A stretch of DNA of 64,000 nt from contig FP929003.1 in assembly GCA_000196815.1 (NCBI GenBank), forward strand, positions 3,247,501 through 3,311,500. Direction: 5' to 3'. Made by a program: the position numbers and the translations under genes. The DNA is from Nitrospira defluvii (lineage in GTDB: Bacteria > Nitrospirota > Nitrospiria > Nitrospirales > Nitrospiraceae). Under the pieces are notes generated by a model, which worked only from the letters and a program-made list of their open reading frames with translations, made no database searches and was not told the DNA's origin. The stretch's first letter is position 1. Every line of letters begins with the position of its first letter. Shown here one piece after another: positions 1 through 10,023 of this stretch.

Positions 1-889
1 ACCGTCCCTGGTGAGCCATCTCCCTTAGATCATCCGTGGACGCACACACGATCCGGACGTCCACCTCGATGGGTTCGCGCCCACCGACGCGTTCGAATCG
101 CCGCTCCTGCAGCACGCGCCACACCCTGGCCTGCACAGTTGGAGAGACCGCATCGATATCGTGAATCAGCAGGGTTCCCTTGTGGGCCAATTCGAACCGT
201 CCACGTCGTTGGCGCAGCGCCGCGGGAAACGCGCCCTTTTCATGACCGAACAACTCTGCCTCCAGGAGCGCCTCGGGAAGGTCCGCGCAACAGACCTTGA
301 TCAGGGGCTGATCGCGCCGGGGACTATTCAAATGAATGGCATGCGCCACCAACTCCTTGCCCGTTCCGCGCTCCCCGACAATCGACACCGGCGAATCGGT
401 TGCGGCCACTAACTTGATCTTTTCCAGCAGGGCCCGCATCTGATGATTGCGCCCGAGGATCCCGCCGAAACTGAACCGGTCTTCCAGCACCTCTTTCAAT
501 TCAAGATTTTCCCGTCGCAACCCAAGAATTTTCCCGACACGCTCGACGATCAGCAACAGCTCGTCCATTTGAAACGGCTTGGTGATGTAGTCGTATGCCC
601 CCAGCTTGATCGCACCGACCGCCGTATCCACCGACCCATGGGCGGTAATCAGGATGACTTCCGTCGTCGGACTTCGCTCCTTGCAGGCCTTCAAAATCGT
701 CAGGCCGTCGGCGCCGGGGAGGCGCAAATCGGTAATCACGATATCGAACTGACGCGTCCCCAGGATCGTCAGGCCTTCCGTTCCGGTGGCGGCCGCCATG
801 ACTTCGCAGCCGATGCCTTCCAAGGCATCCAGCATGGACAACCGCATTAACGGCTCATCATCAACGATCAGTACTTTGAGGCCCTTCAC
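1..889 (-). CDS. NtrC-family response regulator with degenerate AAA+ core (3' end beyond window)
   Basis: Partial gene. The first 296 residues are visible and the C-terminal DNA-binding part lies outside the window. A receiver domain (about 4-118) has the acidic pocket D10/D11, phosphoacceptor D54 and K104. A sigma54-type AAA+ domain starts near 142 with Walker A GERGTGKE (172-179). Two catalytic signatures deviate: the sigma54-contact loop GAFTGA reads GAFPAA (219-224), and the Walker B DE pair reads HD (243-244). From family knowledge, these changes should impair ATP hydrolysis and sigma54 remodelling, so it may act as a non-sigma54 regulator. The start is GTG at 889, overlapping the kinase stop by four bases (GTGA), so the pair is translationally coupled. 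Its kinase partner is the gene directly upstream. Confidence 0.9.
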   Translation of the reverse strand, partial: MKGLKVLIVDDEPLMRLSMLDALEGIGCEVMAAATGTEGLTILGTRQFDIVITDLRLPGADGLTILKACKERSPTTEVILITAHGSVDTAVGAIKLGAYDYITKPFQMDELLLIVERVGKILGLRRENLELKEVLEDRFSFGGILGRNHQMRALLEKIKLVAATDSPVSIVGERGTGKELVAHAIHLNSPRRDQPLIKVCCADLPEALLEAELFGHEKGAFPAALRQRRGRFELAHKGTLLIHDIDAVSPTVQARVWRVLQERRFERVGGREPIEVDVRIVCASTDDLREMAHQGR

Positions 890-3800
890 GAAAACCTCCC
901 GATGGCGTGTCGTTCCGTCGCAAGCGGAATTGAGACGGTAAAGGTGGTTCCTTTCCCGACTTCGCTCTCGACAAAAATCCTCCCGCCATGCCGCTCCACA
1001 ATGCCCAGGCTGACGGACAGGCCAAGCCCGGTGCCCTCTCCTTCATTTTTTGTGGTGAAGAACGGGTCGAAAATCCGCGGCAACACGGAGGACGAAATGC
1101 CGCAACCCGAATCCTGAATTCGAACCAGGCAGTGGGCCTCGTCCATCGACGTGCGAATGGTCAGGACTCCACCGGTCCGCATCGCTTGAATGGCATTCAA
1201 CACAAGATTCATCAACACCTGCTCCATCATATGCCGATCGATCATCAACTCCGGGATGTCGGGAGAAAGCGCCGTCTCCAGCTGTACTCGATGGGGGACA
1301 AACAGATGGTCCGTCAGAAGCAATACCCGATTGACGACTTGGTTAATATCAGCCAACGCAAGTTCCGGGTTGTGTTGCTGCGAGAAATCGAGCAGTTGCC
1401 GGACGATCCGCTGCACCCGGCGCAATCCGTCTTCCATCGACGCCAGGTACTCCTCCTGCCGGGACGGCGACAGGGTTCCCTTACGCATATTGTACAGACA
1501 ATTGAGAATACCCCCGAGTGGGTTGTTGATCTCGTGCGCAACCCCCGCAGCCAGTTTTCCGACCGACGCCAGCTTCTCGGAGTTTCTGATTTGTTGCTCC
1601 AGCTTCTTGGTCTCCGTCATATCGCGGGCGATTCCCAGCACGCCCAGGATCTCCCCCTCTACGCCATGAAGCGGGGAGACGCTGACCATCACGGAACGCG
1701 GCTCGCCAGACTTCGTCAACACTTCGACCTCATAGACCTGTTTCACTCCGATATCCAGCGTGGATTTCAACCGACGCCCGCGATGCCGTTTCGACAGTAA
1801 CCCCAGATACGGCCGCCCCAACAGATCTTCCTTGGCATACCCCCAAGCCAGCACCTTGCTGTTCACATACGTGAAACACTGCTCGCTATCGAGCGTGTAA
1901 ATGACGTCATTGGCGTTCTCTAGGAGGTTCTCCAGGTACTGTTTGGTTTCTTCGATCTCGCGGGTTCGCTCGCCGACCTTCGCCTCCAGCTCCTGCTGGT
2001 AGGTATGCATCTGCCGCTCAAGACGTTTCCGGTCGGTGATGTCGCGCAACTGAACCATGACCCAGGTATGATCGCTGCCGCGCACCAGAATCAGGTCCAT
2101 CTCCACCGGCGTTTCCCTGCCGGTAGCATCGCGCACGGTGATTTCCTGAGTCGGCACCTGGCGCTCACCCGCGCGGATCTTTTCCAGCAGCACCCGCATC
2201 TCGTCATGGTGAAGCGGTTCGACCACGTTGAGAATGCTGCTTCCGACGACCTGTTGCTCCGAGTAGCCCAGCGCCTGCTCTTCCCGTTTATTGACGGCCA
2301 CAATCACGCCGTCTTCCCCTACCATAAACACCGAATCCGCCACCAGGTCGAACAAGGCCTTATACCGTTCTTGCGAGGCCACCAGTTGTCGTGTGCGCTC
2401 GTTGACCGCCAGTTCCAGCCTGGTCGTGTACTGATGGATTTGCGCCTCCAACAGGCGCCGTTCCGTGACATCTCGGACAAACGCGCGCGAGTGAACCAGA
2501 CCGCCCCCGCTTTCGAATAGGGCCGTCGCATGAATTTCCACGTCGATCGGGTGGCCGTCCCCGGCCACAAACACCGTCTCTATCGTGCTGCGCCCCTGCG
2601 AGACCAACCGCTCCAGATAGGCCAACACCTCCGCCTCGCGGCCTTTGGGAACGAGATCCCAAAGGCGCATCTGAAGCATCTCCTCCAAGGAATAACCGAG
2701 CTTGTCCAGGCCGGTCTTATTCACGTGCACAAACTGGCCGGCTTTGTTCAACTGATAGATCATCTCGGGGGAATGTTCGATGAGATCGCGATACCGCGCC
2801 TCCAGCCGGCGGACATCTTCCATCCGCTGCTCGATCTGTTCGAACGAGGTACGCAGATTCGCCGCCATCTTATTGAAGGCGTCCGCCAGTTGCTCGATTT
2901 CATCGCCGGTCTTGAGATCCAACTGCTGATCCAACCGCCCGCTTCCGATCCGCTGCACTCCTTCGTGCAACAGTCCGATCGGACGGGCGATACGTCGCGC
3001 GACGGTCAGACCCGTGAGTAACAGCACGCCGAACACCCCTAGCCCGTACACCGTCACTTGCACGACGAGCCGCGAGAGCGGCGCATAGGACTCGGCCGGG
3101 TCCTGCCGTACGAATGTCACCCACCGCTTGCCACCCAGACTGTCCGGCGTCAGTTCAGCTCCCAGCCGGACCGGCGCAAACCCCACGATCGAATCCTGTC
3201 CCCCGTGCGAATCATTGGCCAGCGTGGTCCATCCCGCGGGACTCGCGCTGATAGCGCTCACCAGCTCAGGCTTCACCGCATGTTCTTCCGGTGCCAGAAC
3301 CGGACAAATCAATGGGACCCCGTCAGAATTGAACAACATGGCATGCCCCGTCTGCCCCACCGTGGCTTCCGACACCGAATGAAACAGGGTGTCCCGCCGC
3401 AACAGCACGGTGACCGCACCGATCGTCACATGCTGGTCATCGTCGATGATCGGGGCCGACACATTGACGACGTGGGTGCCGAAAGCAGGGTCGAAGAAAA
3501 TATCGCTGACAAACACCTTCCCCGTTCCGCGCTTCATGACCGCCTGCCACCAGGCCGCCTTGCCATGGTAATACTCAACCTGCGGGATCGAACTCACCAC
3601 CAGAGCGCCGCGATTGTCTGTGACAAAGATCCCCACGTAGTCGGCCTTGCGGATATCATGCCAACGAATCAAATAGTTGGTCACAATCCGGTTGATGAAC
3701 AACGGAAACTCGCTCTGCTTATCCCGTTGACGCCACCGCTGTTGCCAGGCTTTGATCATGGACTGGACGGTTTTTTCGTCCTTGTCCAGGTAGGTGCGAT

Positions 3801-4062
3801 TGGATTCGGTCACCGAGGTGCGCAGGAAGGGTGTGGCGGCGAGTTGCTGCGCCTCGTTGACGCCCCGCGTCACTTGCATCTCAATTCGCCGGGCAGCCTC
3901 GACCGCCACCTCTTTAAAGTTGGCCCCGATCGTTTCCCGAAGCGCCCGGCGTTCTTCGATATAGGTGAGGACGAGTGAGAGGCACAACGGCAGGAGGCCG
4001 ACCATCACGATCGCCGTGATGATCTTTCGCTGGAGACTGTGAGATCGGCTCCAGAACAGCAT
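886..4062 (-). CDS. Membrane sensor histidine kinase (Cache-HAMP-PAS3-HisKA-HATPase)
   Basis: 1058-residue sensor kinase. It has an N-terminal membrane segment (about 13-33), a roughly 290-residue periplasmic region of Cache type, and a second membrane helix (about 330-352). These are followed by HAMP and three PAS domains beginning with ERYRDLI-like sequences (about 425, 570 and 705). The dimerisation/phosphoacceptor helix carries H843 in HEINNPLGG. The ATPase domain shows an N box (NLVLNAIQAM), G1 (DSGCGIS), F box (FDPFFTTK) and G2 (GTGLGL). All motifs for activity are present, in contrast to the damaged ATPase of its partner regulator. It overlaps that regulator by four bases. A perfect TATAAT box sits just upstream, so the pair probably has its own promoter. 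The stimulus is unknown; Cache domains usually bind small molecules. Confidence 0.93.
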   Translation of the reverse strand: MLFWSRSHSLQRKIITAIVMVGLLPLCLSLVLTYIEERRALRETIGANFKEVAVEAARRIEMQVTRGVNEAQQLAATPFLRTSVTESNRTYLDKDEKTVQSMIKAWQQRWRQRDKQSEFPLFINRIVTNYLIRWHDIRKADYVGIFVTDNRGALVVSSIPQVEYYHGKAAWWQAVMKRGTGKVFVSDIFFDPAFGTHVVNVSAPIIDDDQHVTIGAVTVLLRRDTLFHSVSEATVGQTGHAMLFNSDGVPLICPVLAPEEHAVKPELVSAISASPAGWTTLANDSHGGQDSIVGFAPVRLGAELTPDSLGGKRWVTFVRQDPAESYAPLSRLVVQVTVYGLGVFGVLLLTGLTVARRIARPIGLLHEGVQRIGSGRLDQQLDLKTGDEIEQLADAFNKMAANLRTSFEQIEQRMEDVRRLEARYRDLIEHSPEMIYQLNKAGQFVHVNKTGLDKLGYSLEEMLQMRLWDLVPKGREAEVLAYLERLVSQGRSTIETVFVAGDGHPIDVEIHATALFESGGGLVHSRAFVRDVTERRLLEAQIHQYTTRLELAVNERTRQLVASQERYKALFDLVADSVFMVGEDGVIVAVNKREEQALGYSEQQVVGSSILNVVEPLHHDEMRVLLEKIRAGERQVPTQEITVRDATGRETPVEMDLILVRGSDHTWVMVQLRDITDRKRLERQMHTYQQELEAKVGERTREIEETKQYLENLLENANDVIYTLDSEQCFTYVNSKVLAWGYAKEDLLGRPYLGLLSKRHRGRRLKSTLDIGVKQVYEVEVLTKSGEPRSVMVSVSPLHGVEGEILGVLGIARDMTETKKLEQQIRNSEKLASVGKLAAGVAHEINNPLGGILNCLYNMRKGTLSPSRQEEYLASMEDGLRRVQRIVRQLLDFSQQHNPELALADINQVVNRVLLLTDHLFVPHRVQLETALSPDIPELMIDRHMMEQVLMNLVLNAIQAMRTGGVLTIRTSMDEAHCLVRIQDSGCGISSSVLPRIFDPFFTTKNEGEGTGLGLSVSLGIVERHGGRIFVESEVGKGTTFTVSIPLATERHAIGRFS

Positions 4063-4099
4063 GGGTGCGACGTACCCCGACTAACGGCCCTCTCACATG

Positions 4100-4105
4100 A
4101 TTATA
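4100..4105 (-). promoter_or_regulatory. Candidate -10 box for the kinase-regulator pair
   Basis: Read on the minus strand this is a perfect TATAAT, 38 bases before the kinase start codon in the 76-base gap after secF. No good -35 hexamer lies 16-18 bases upstream (the sequence there is GC-rich). The promoter is either activator-dependent or fortuitous. Confidence 0.4.
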
Positions 4106-4138
4106 TAGGGTTTCGGCCAAGGCCCGGACGACCCGAGC

Positions 4139-5056
4139 TTAGCGACGCTTCATGAGCCCCCCGGCACTGCCAGGCCACAGCAGCAACAACGGGCTCGCCA
4201 CGAAGACCGATGAATAGGTTCCGAACATCACGCCCCCGAGCAACGCCAGGGAGAAATCGTGCAAGACCTCGGCGCCTGCGAGCACCAGCGGAATGAGCAC
4301 GATGACCACGGTCAAACTGGTGACGATGGTGCGGCTCAACACCTGATTGATGGCCTGGTTGATGATCGTTTCTTCATCCTCACGCCGGCGCGTCCGCAAA
4401 TTCTCACGGATACGATCGAAGACGACCACGGTGTCCGTCAACGAATACCCGGCCAAGGTCAGCAACGCCGTGATCACCAGCAACGTGATCTCTTTATCCA
4501 GTAGATAGAATACCCCGAGCACGGCCAGCACATCATGGAATGTCGCCAGGGCGGCGGCTACACCGAACCGCAACTCAAACCGGACCGCAATATAGAGCAC
4601 GATCCCGACGAACGAAATCAGGACCGCAATCATGGCATCTTCCTGGAGCTTCTTCCCGATCGTCGGACCGATTTCCATGCTGGAATCGACCACAAACTTG
4701 TTGGCGGGGAATTCCTTACTGAACACTGCCATGACCCGTTCGGCCACTTTCTCCTCAATCGTCGTCGACGCCTTCACACGAATGAGCAACTTGTTGTCTT
4801 GCGTAAACTCCTGCAACTCCGCCGACCCCAGACCGTTATTTTCCAGAGCACGTCTCGCTTCGTCGATCTTCATCGCTTGCTCGAACTTCAACTGCACCGC
4901 CGTCCCGCCGGCGAAGTCGATTCCCAGATTCGCTGCGCCGCGCGCAATTTGAAGCACCGCGATGAGACCCAGAAAGGCAAGGATGCCGGAGATCACAAAT
5001 GTGATCGACCGCTTCCCCATGAAATCGATATTCGTCTTCCCCAAAATCTCGAACAT
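4139..5056 (-). CDS. secF: Protein translocase subunit SecF
   Basis: 305 residues, a normal length for SecF. With SecD and YajC it forms the membrane accessory complex that uses the proton gradient to pull proteins out of the SecYEG channel on the periplasmic side. It shows the SecF N-terminal helix, the first periplasmic domain with DFAGGTAVQLKF (compare the family's DFxGGT), and five further helices including YSLTDTVVVFDRIRE and a glycine-rich C-terminal helix. It follows secD with a 12-base gap, in the common yajC-secD-secF order. The start ATG at 5056 follows a GGAGCC-type ribosome site. Confidence 0.97.
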   Translation of the reverse strand: MFEILGKTNIDFMGKRSITFVISGILAFLGLIAVLQIARGAANLGIDFAGGTAVQLKFEQAMKIDEARRALENNGLGSAELQEFTQDNKLLIRVKASTTIEEKVAERVMAVFSKEFPANKFVVDSSMEIGPTIGKKLQEDAMIAVLISFVGIVLYIAVRFELRFGVAAALATFHDVLAVLGVFYLLDKEITLLVITALLTLAGYSLTDTVVVFDRIRENLRTRRREDEETIINQAINQVLSRTIVTSLTVVIVLIPLVLAGAEVLHDFSLALLGGVMFGTYSSVFVASPLLLLWPGSAGGLMKRR

Positions 5057-5068
5057 GCTGGCTCCTTC

Positions 5069-6718
5069 CTAGATACTGAGCTGCTCAATTTTTCTGCGCT
5101 GATTGAACAGGTCGAACACCACTTTGGTCCCGACCAGCGCCGTAAAGAGGTTGATCGCGATACCGAGGCAGAGCGTCACGGCAAAGCCTTTGATCGGCCC
5201 GGTACCGAAGAGAAACAGGGCGAACCCGGTAATCAACGTCGTCACGTGCGAGTCCACGATCGTCAGCAACGCCTTGTCGTATCCCGCATCGATCGCAACC
5301 CGAACAGCCTTTCCCTGGCGCAGCTCTTCGCGGATGCGCTCGAAAATCAACACGTTCGAGTCCACACCCATACCGATTGTCAGAATGATACCGGCAATGC
5401 CCGGCAGGGTCAGCGTGGCGTTCAGGCCGGCGAGCGCCCCGATCAGACAAATCAGGTTCAGCAACAGCGCGAAGTTTGCGATCACGCCGGACAGGCGGTA
5501 ATACAGCGCCATAAACACGATCACAAGGAGGCCCGCAAAGAGAGTGGCCTTCACACCTTTTTCAATGGAGTCCTGCCCGAGAGACGGACCAACGGTCAGG
5601 TCCTGGATGATCTTGAGCGGTGCAGGCAGGGCCCCGGCGCGCAACACGATCGACAGGTTGTTCGCTTCTTCCATCGAAAACGTCCCGGTGATCTGCGCTC
5701 GCCCGCCGCTGATTCGTTCCTGAATGACCGGCGCTGAATAAATCGTATTGTCGAGCACGATCGCCATGCGCTTCTTCACGTTCTCGCCCGTGATGCGGTC
5801 GAATTCCCGGGCGCCTTTCGCATCGAACGTCACGGACACGTAGGGTTCATTGAACTGGCCGATGGAGACCCGCGCATCGCTCAACACGTCGCCGGCCAGC
5901 ATCACCCGTTTTTTCACCAGATAGGGCGCAAGCCATTCCTGCCCGCTCTCTTTTTCGACGATCCGCTCGAACAGGATCTGGTCGCCTTCCGGCACTTTCC
6001 CCTCAACCTGCTTCAGGAACGCGTCCTCGCGCTCTTTACCCTTCTGAATTCGGCCGGGCAGATCCAGCTTGAGCTGATTCTCATCGTCCAGCAATTTGAA
6101 CTCGAGCAGCGCAGTCTGTTTGATCAGATCCTTGGCAAGCTTGGCATCCTTGATACCGGGCAACTGGACGACCACCTGCTTGAGCCCCTGTCGCTGGATC
6201 AACGGCTCTGCCACACCGAACTGGTCAATGCGATTCCGGATCGTTTCCAACGCCTGATTGATGGCGGAGTCCTTGATGCGCTTGATTTCCGCATCCCGCA
6301 ACTCCCAGACGACCTTGTTGGCGGACCCAGCCGACTCCACCTCCACATAGGTCGGGAAATCGTCCAACATCTTCTGGACCTGCGCCTTCAATTCGGCATT
6401 TTGAAATCCAATGGTGATCTGCGACGAGCCGGTACGTTTCACCGACTCCGCTGGAATTTTCTTTTCAACCAGCAAATCCTGGAGCCCCGCCGCCGTCCGC
6501 TCTACGGCAATCTCGACAGCCCGATCTTCCTCCACCTCCAGCACCAGATGAATGCCGCCCTGCAAATCCAACCCCAGGGTGATGCCCTTATCCGGCAGGA
6601 CCTCACGCACCCACCGCGGCAGTTCCTTGTACAGAGGTTGATATGAGGGCAGGAAAAAGATGATCGAGGCGACCACCATTGTTACGAGGGCCAATAACCG
6701 TCCGCCGACTTTTTTCAT
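5069..6718 (-). CDS. secD: Protein translocase subunit SecD
   Basis: 549 residues with six predicted membrane helices and a large periplasmic P1 region. Family signatures are visible: GLDLQGGIHLVLEV near the N terminus, a head-domain sequence with EPYVSVTFDAKG, and MGVDSNVLIFERIRE in the conserved C-terminal membrane region. It partners SecF in the proton-driven late steps of Sec export. It lies between yajC and secF in one minus-strand train. Length and motifs are ordinary and I see no sign of truncation. Confidence 0.97.
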   Translation of the reverse strand: MKKVGGRLLALVTMVVASIIFFLPSYQPLYKELPRWVREVLPDKGITLGLDLQGGIHLVLEVEEDRAVEIAVERTAAGLQDLLVEKKIPAESVKRTGSSQITIGFQNAELKAQVQKMLDDFPTYVEVESAGSANKVVWELRDAEIKRIKDSAINQALETIRNRIDQFGVAEPLIQRQGLKQVVVQLPGIKDAKLAKDLIKQTALLEFKLLDDENQLKLDLPGRIQKGKEREDAFLKQVEGKVPEGDQILFERIVEKESGQEWLAPYLVKKRVMLAGDVLSDARVSIGQFNEPYVSVTFDAKGAREFDRITGENVKKRMAIVLDNTIYSAPVIQERISGGRAQITGTFSMEEANNLSIVLRAGALPAPLKIIQDLTVGPSLGQDSIEKGVKATLFAGLLVIVFMALYYRLSGVIANFALLLNLICLIGALAGLNATLTLPGIAGIILTIGMGVDSNVLIFERIREELRQGKAVRVAIDAGYDKALLTIVDSHVTTLITGFALFLFGTGPIKGFAVTLCLGIAINLFTALVGTKVVFDLFNQRRKIEQLSI

Positions 6719-6753
6719 ACGTGCGCCAATCCTTCCCGTCTCCGTCGCGTGCG

Positions 6754-7074
6754 TCAGTCTTCTTCTTCACCGCGCAGCCGAGCGATATGCTCTTTCTGGA
6801 TTTTGATTTTGGTCGTGTCCGCGATCTGGAGCGTCACCGTGTCTTTCCCTAAATTGGTAATGGTCCCCCAGATGCCGGAGGCCGTGACCACCTTGTCGCC
6901 CTTCTTCAAGGTTTCCATCATCGTCTTCAACTGCTTCTGGCGTTTTTGCTGCGGCAGAATCAGCATGAAATAGAAAATGACGAAAATCAGGACGAACGGA
7001 ACCAGCGAGAGGAGACCACCTCCTGCGCCTGTGCTCCCCGATGTTCCCTGCGCCCATGCCACAGAATCCCACAT
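6754..7074 (-). CDS. yajC: Preprotein translocase subunit YajC
   Basis: 106 residues with one N-terminal membrane helix (about 22-43), the family signature MLILPQQKRQKQ following it, and a small cytosolic domain with GDKVVTASGIWGTI, typical of YajC. It sits directly upstream of secD and downstream of tgt, the widespread tgt-yajC-secD-secF arrangement. The short N-terminal stretch before the helix (WAQGTSGSTG) is slightly long for the family. The start at 7074 fits the alignment with the helix. Confidence 0.95.
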   Translation of the reverse strand: MWDSVAWAQGTSGSTGAGGGLLSLVPFVLIFVIFYFMLILPQQKRQKQLKTMMETLKKGDKVVTASGIWGTITNLGKDTVTLQIADTTKIKIQKEHIARLRGEEED

Positions 7075-7097
7075 AATGTCCCCCGCCTGTGCCGCCG

Positions 7098-8255
7098 TTA
7101 AGACCCGTTCGTATTCTGACTGGCCGATCGACCATCATCGGCCGGCCGATCCACGACATACGTCCGATGAAACTCACGGCGAAACTCCTGAAAGGTTCCG
7201 CCTCGCACGGCGCTCCGGATCTCCTCCATCAACTTCGCGAAAAACCATAAGTTGTGAATCGTATTCAGCCGGGCGCCCAACATTTCTTTTACGCCGAACA
7301 AGTGATGCAAGTACGCCCGGGTGTACCGCGTACACACCGGACACCGACAAGCCGGATCGATAGGCTGCTCATCACGCGCATACCGAGCCTGCTTAATCAC
7401 CACACGTCCGAACGAGGTAAACAACCAACCTGTGCGTCCGTGACGGGACGGCACAACACAATCGAACATATCGATCCCGCGCGCCACCCCTTCAACCAGA
7501 TCCTCGGGCATGCCCACACCCATCAAATAGCGAGGCTTGGCGGACGGCAACTCGGGCACCGTGACATCCAACATGCCGTACATGTCGGCCTTGTCCTCGC
7601 CCACCGACAACCCACCGACGGCATATCCGTCAAACCCCACCGAGACCAGATCACGCGCCGATTCCACCCGCAAGCCGGCGTCCAGGCCGCCCTGAACGAT
7701 TCCGAACAACGATTGATCCGTCCGCCGTTTGGCACTGACACACCGTCGCGCCCACAGCGACGTCCGCTTCGAAGCCTCACGAACCTGATCGAGGGAGGAC
7801 GGCAATGCCACCACATGATCGAACGCCATAATGATGTCCGCACCTAAGGCTTCCTGAATTTCAATGGAGGTTTCAGGACTGATAAACCGCGACGACCCAT
7901 CGATATGGGATTGGAACATCACCCCTTCATCGGAGATCTTGCAAAACTTCGCCAAACTAAAAACCTGGAATCCCCCACTATCGGTGAGAATCGCGCCGGG
8001 CCAGGCTGTGAATCCATGCACCCCACCCAACTCCTCCACCACTTTATGGCCGGGGCGAAGATATAAGTGATAGGCGTTATTCAAGATGAGGCCATACCCC
8101 ATCTTGAGCAGTTCCTCCCCATCCACGCTTCGCACGTTACCCAGCGAACCGACCGGCATAAACGCCGGTGTCGCGATCTCACTGCGTGCAGTGGTCAACA
8201 CACCGACGCGCGCACGGCCGCCGGATTCTTCATGGGTGATGCGGAAGGTCAACAT
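7098..8255 (-). CDS. tgt: tRNA-guanine transglycosylase
   Basis: 385 residues, the normal length. The enzyme exchanges the wobble guanine of GUN-anticodon tRNAs for preQ1, the first tRNA-bound step of queuosine synthesis. Visible signatures are DSGGFQVFSL (nucleophile/base-pocket region), GGLSVGE, the aspartate motif MFDCVVPSRHGR, and the zinc site CRCPVCTRYTRAYLHHL near residues 310-335. It lies 13 bases after argS and before yajC-secDF, so it is probably co-transcribed. The roughly 20-residue C-terminal tail rich in R, D and S after the last helix is not conserved in the family. Confidence 0.96.
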   Translation of the reverse strand: MLTFRITHEESGGRARVGVLTTARSEIATPAFMPVGSLGNVRSVDGEELLKMGYGLILNNAYHLYLRPGHKVVEELGGVHGFTAWPGAILTDSGGFQVFSLAKFCKISDEGVMFQSHIDGSSRFISPETSIEIQEALGADIIMAFDHVVALPSSLDQVREASKRTSLWARRCVSAKRRTDQSLFGIVQGGLDAGLRVESARDLVSVGFDGYAVGGLSVGEDKADMYGMLDVTVPELPSAKPRYLMGVGMPEDLVEGVARGIDMFDCVVPSRHGRTGWLFTSFGRVVIKQARYARDEQPIDPACRCPVCTRYTRAYLHHLFGVKEMLGARLNTIHNLWFFAKLMEEIRSAVRGGTFQEFRREFHRTYVVDRPADDGRSASQNTNGS

Positions 8256-8268
8256 GGGATCGGCGGTC

Positions 8269-10023
8269 CTACATCTGCTCGGGGGCTGACACGCCCAACA
8301 CGTTCAACCCGTTTCGGACCACCTGCTGCACGGCCCACATCAATGCCAGCCTGGCACCCGTCAGGCCCGGCGTCATCGCCTCAGCCGTCCGGGCTGAGGG
8401 GGCGACCTGCTCGGTCGAGGCTGCGGTGACCGCCTCACTGTCCGGTGCCGGAGGTAAAATCCGGTGCTTGTTATAAAAGGGGTGCACCATACCGGCCAAC
8501 TCACGAAGATAGTAGGCCATTCGATGCGGCTCTAATTCCACGGCACTCGCCTGCAATACCACCGGGAACGCCGACAGTTTCCGAATGAGCGCGAGTTCAT
8601 CAGGGTCTTCCAATACATTGAGATCGGCTTGACTCGGAAGGGGACAGGCAATGCCCCGCGAAGCCGCCACACGCCGAAGGCTGGCAATTCGCGCATGCAC
8701 ATATTGCACGTAATAGACCGGGTTCTCCTGCGATTGTTGCTTGGCCAATTCCAAATCGAAATCCAAATGCGTACTGGAATCCCGCATGAGAAAGAAAAAT
8801 TTGGCGGCATCCGCACCGACCTCGTCCATCACCTCGCGCAGCGTGATGAACTCTCCGGACCGCTTGGACATTTCGACCTTCTGCCCTCCGCGTAGGAGAT
8901 TCACCATCTGCACCAACACGACCCTCAATCGTTCCTTCGGGTATCCGTAGGCCTGCACCACCGCCTGCATCCGTGGAATATATCCATGATGATCGGCGCC
9001 CCACACATCAACCAGGAGATCAAAGCCGCGCCGTAGTTTATCTCGGTGATAGGCAATGTCGGACGCCAGATAGGTATAGTCCCCCTCCTGCTTCCGAACC
9101 ACCCGATCCTTTTCATCACCGAACGCGGAGGATCGAAACCACTGCGCGCCCTCCTGATCGAACAAGAGGTCCCTGGCTCTCAGTTCACTCAGTACCTGCT
9201 CCACGGCGCCGGACGACAACAACGAAGCTTCACTGAACCAGGACTCAAAAGCGATCCCGAACGTCTCCAGATCCTGACGAATGAGTGCCAGCAATTCCCG
9301 GTACGCGAAATCCCTACTCCGCTGTTCCGCATCAGCGGCGGGAAGCGAGAGCAGCACCACGCCCTGTTCCGCCTTCACATGCTCGGCAACTGTGCGAATG
9401 TACCCGCCATGATACCCGTCCTCAGGAAAGGACACCGGCTGCCCACAAGCCTCCCGGTACCGCGCCAGAACCGACAGGCCCAGCAACTTCATCTGCCGGC
9501 CAGCATCGTTGATGTAGTACTCACTGACGACATCATGTCCGGTAGCGCGCAAGAGACGGACTAAGGCCTGCCCCACAGCGGCACCGCGGCCATGCCCGAC
9601 ATGCAACGGCCCGGTCGGATTGGCGCTAACATACTCCACGAGCACTCGCCGTCCCCGCCCCACTAGGCTGTGGCCATACCGCTCGCCCTGCGCTTCAATC
9701 TCGCGCAGAACATCCATCCAGAGCTCCCGCTTGACCGTCAGATTCAGAAAGCCCGGTCGCGCGATTTCTGCACGGCTGAACAGTGCGTCGCGCTGCTCGA
9801 TGTGATCGACAATAATTTGGGCGATTTCAAACGGAGGGCGGCGCTCCGATGCAGATAGAGACATGGCGACGGTGCACGACACATCACCCCACTCGGGCCG
9901 CTTCGGTGCCTCCAGATTGATCGTCGGCATCTGCTCAAGCTTGAGCATCCCTCGTTGTTGCGCCGATCGAAGGGCTCCGACCAACGCCTGGCTGACCTTG
10001 TCTTGCACCACACCCTGAGTCAC
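8269..10023 (-). CDS. argS: Arginyl-tRNA synthetase
   Basis: 584 residues, class I synthetase. The HIGH signature is present as ANPTGPLHVGHGRGA, the KMSKS-like loop as VEMSKRSGEF, and the C-terminal anticodon-binding (DALR) domain ends in the family-typical LGVSAPEQM. An N-terminal Arg-specific (Add-1) domain is recognisable. A roughly 25-residue low-complexity insertion rich in A, S, T and E occurs near residue 525 inside the C-terminal domain. Essential housekeeping gene, placed between the GT9 gene and tgt on the same strand. Confidence 0.96.
   Translation of the reverse strand: MTQGVVQDKVSQALVGALRSAQQRGMLKLEQMPTINLEAPKRPEWGDVSCTVAMSLSASERRPPFEIAQIIVDHIEQRDALFSRAEIARPGFLNLTVKRELWMDVLREIEAQGERYGHSLVGRGRRVLVEYVSANPTGPLHVGHGRGAAVGQALVRLLRATGHDVVSEYYINDAGRQMKLLGLSVLARYREACGQPVSFPEDGYHGGYIRTVAEHVKAEQGVVLLSLPAADAEQRSRDFAYRELLALIRQDLETFGIAFESWFSEASLLSSGAVEQVLSELRARDLLFDQEGAQWFRSSAFGDEKDRVVRKQEGDYTYLASDIAYHRDKLRRGFDLLVDVWGADHHGYIPRMQAVVQAYGYPKERLRVVLVQMVNLLRGGQKVEMSKRSGEFITLREVMDEVGADAAKFFFLMRDSSTHLDFDLELAKQQSQENPVYYVQYVHARIASLRRVAASRGIACPLPSQADLNVLEDPDELALIRKLSAFPVVLQASAVELEPHRMAYYLRELAGMVHPFYNKHRILPPAPDSEAVTAASTEQVAPSARTAEAMTPGLTGARLALMWAVQQVVRNGLNVLGVSAPEQM

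Noticed and set aside
4535-5737. 400-codon plus-strand frame across secF and secD
   Set aside because: Spans two well-supported sec genes on the other strand and has a composition typical of antisense shadows.
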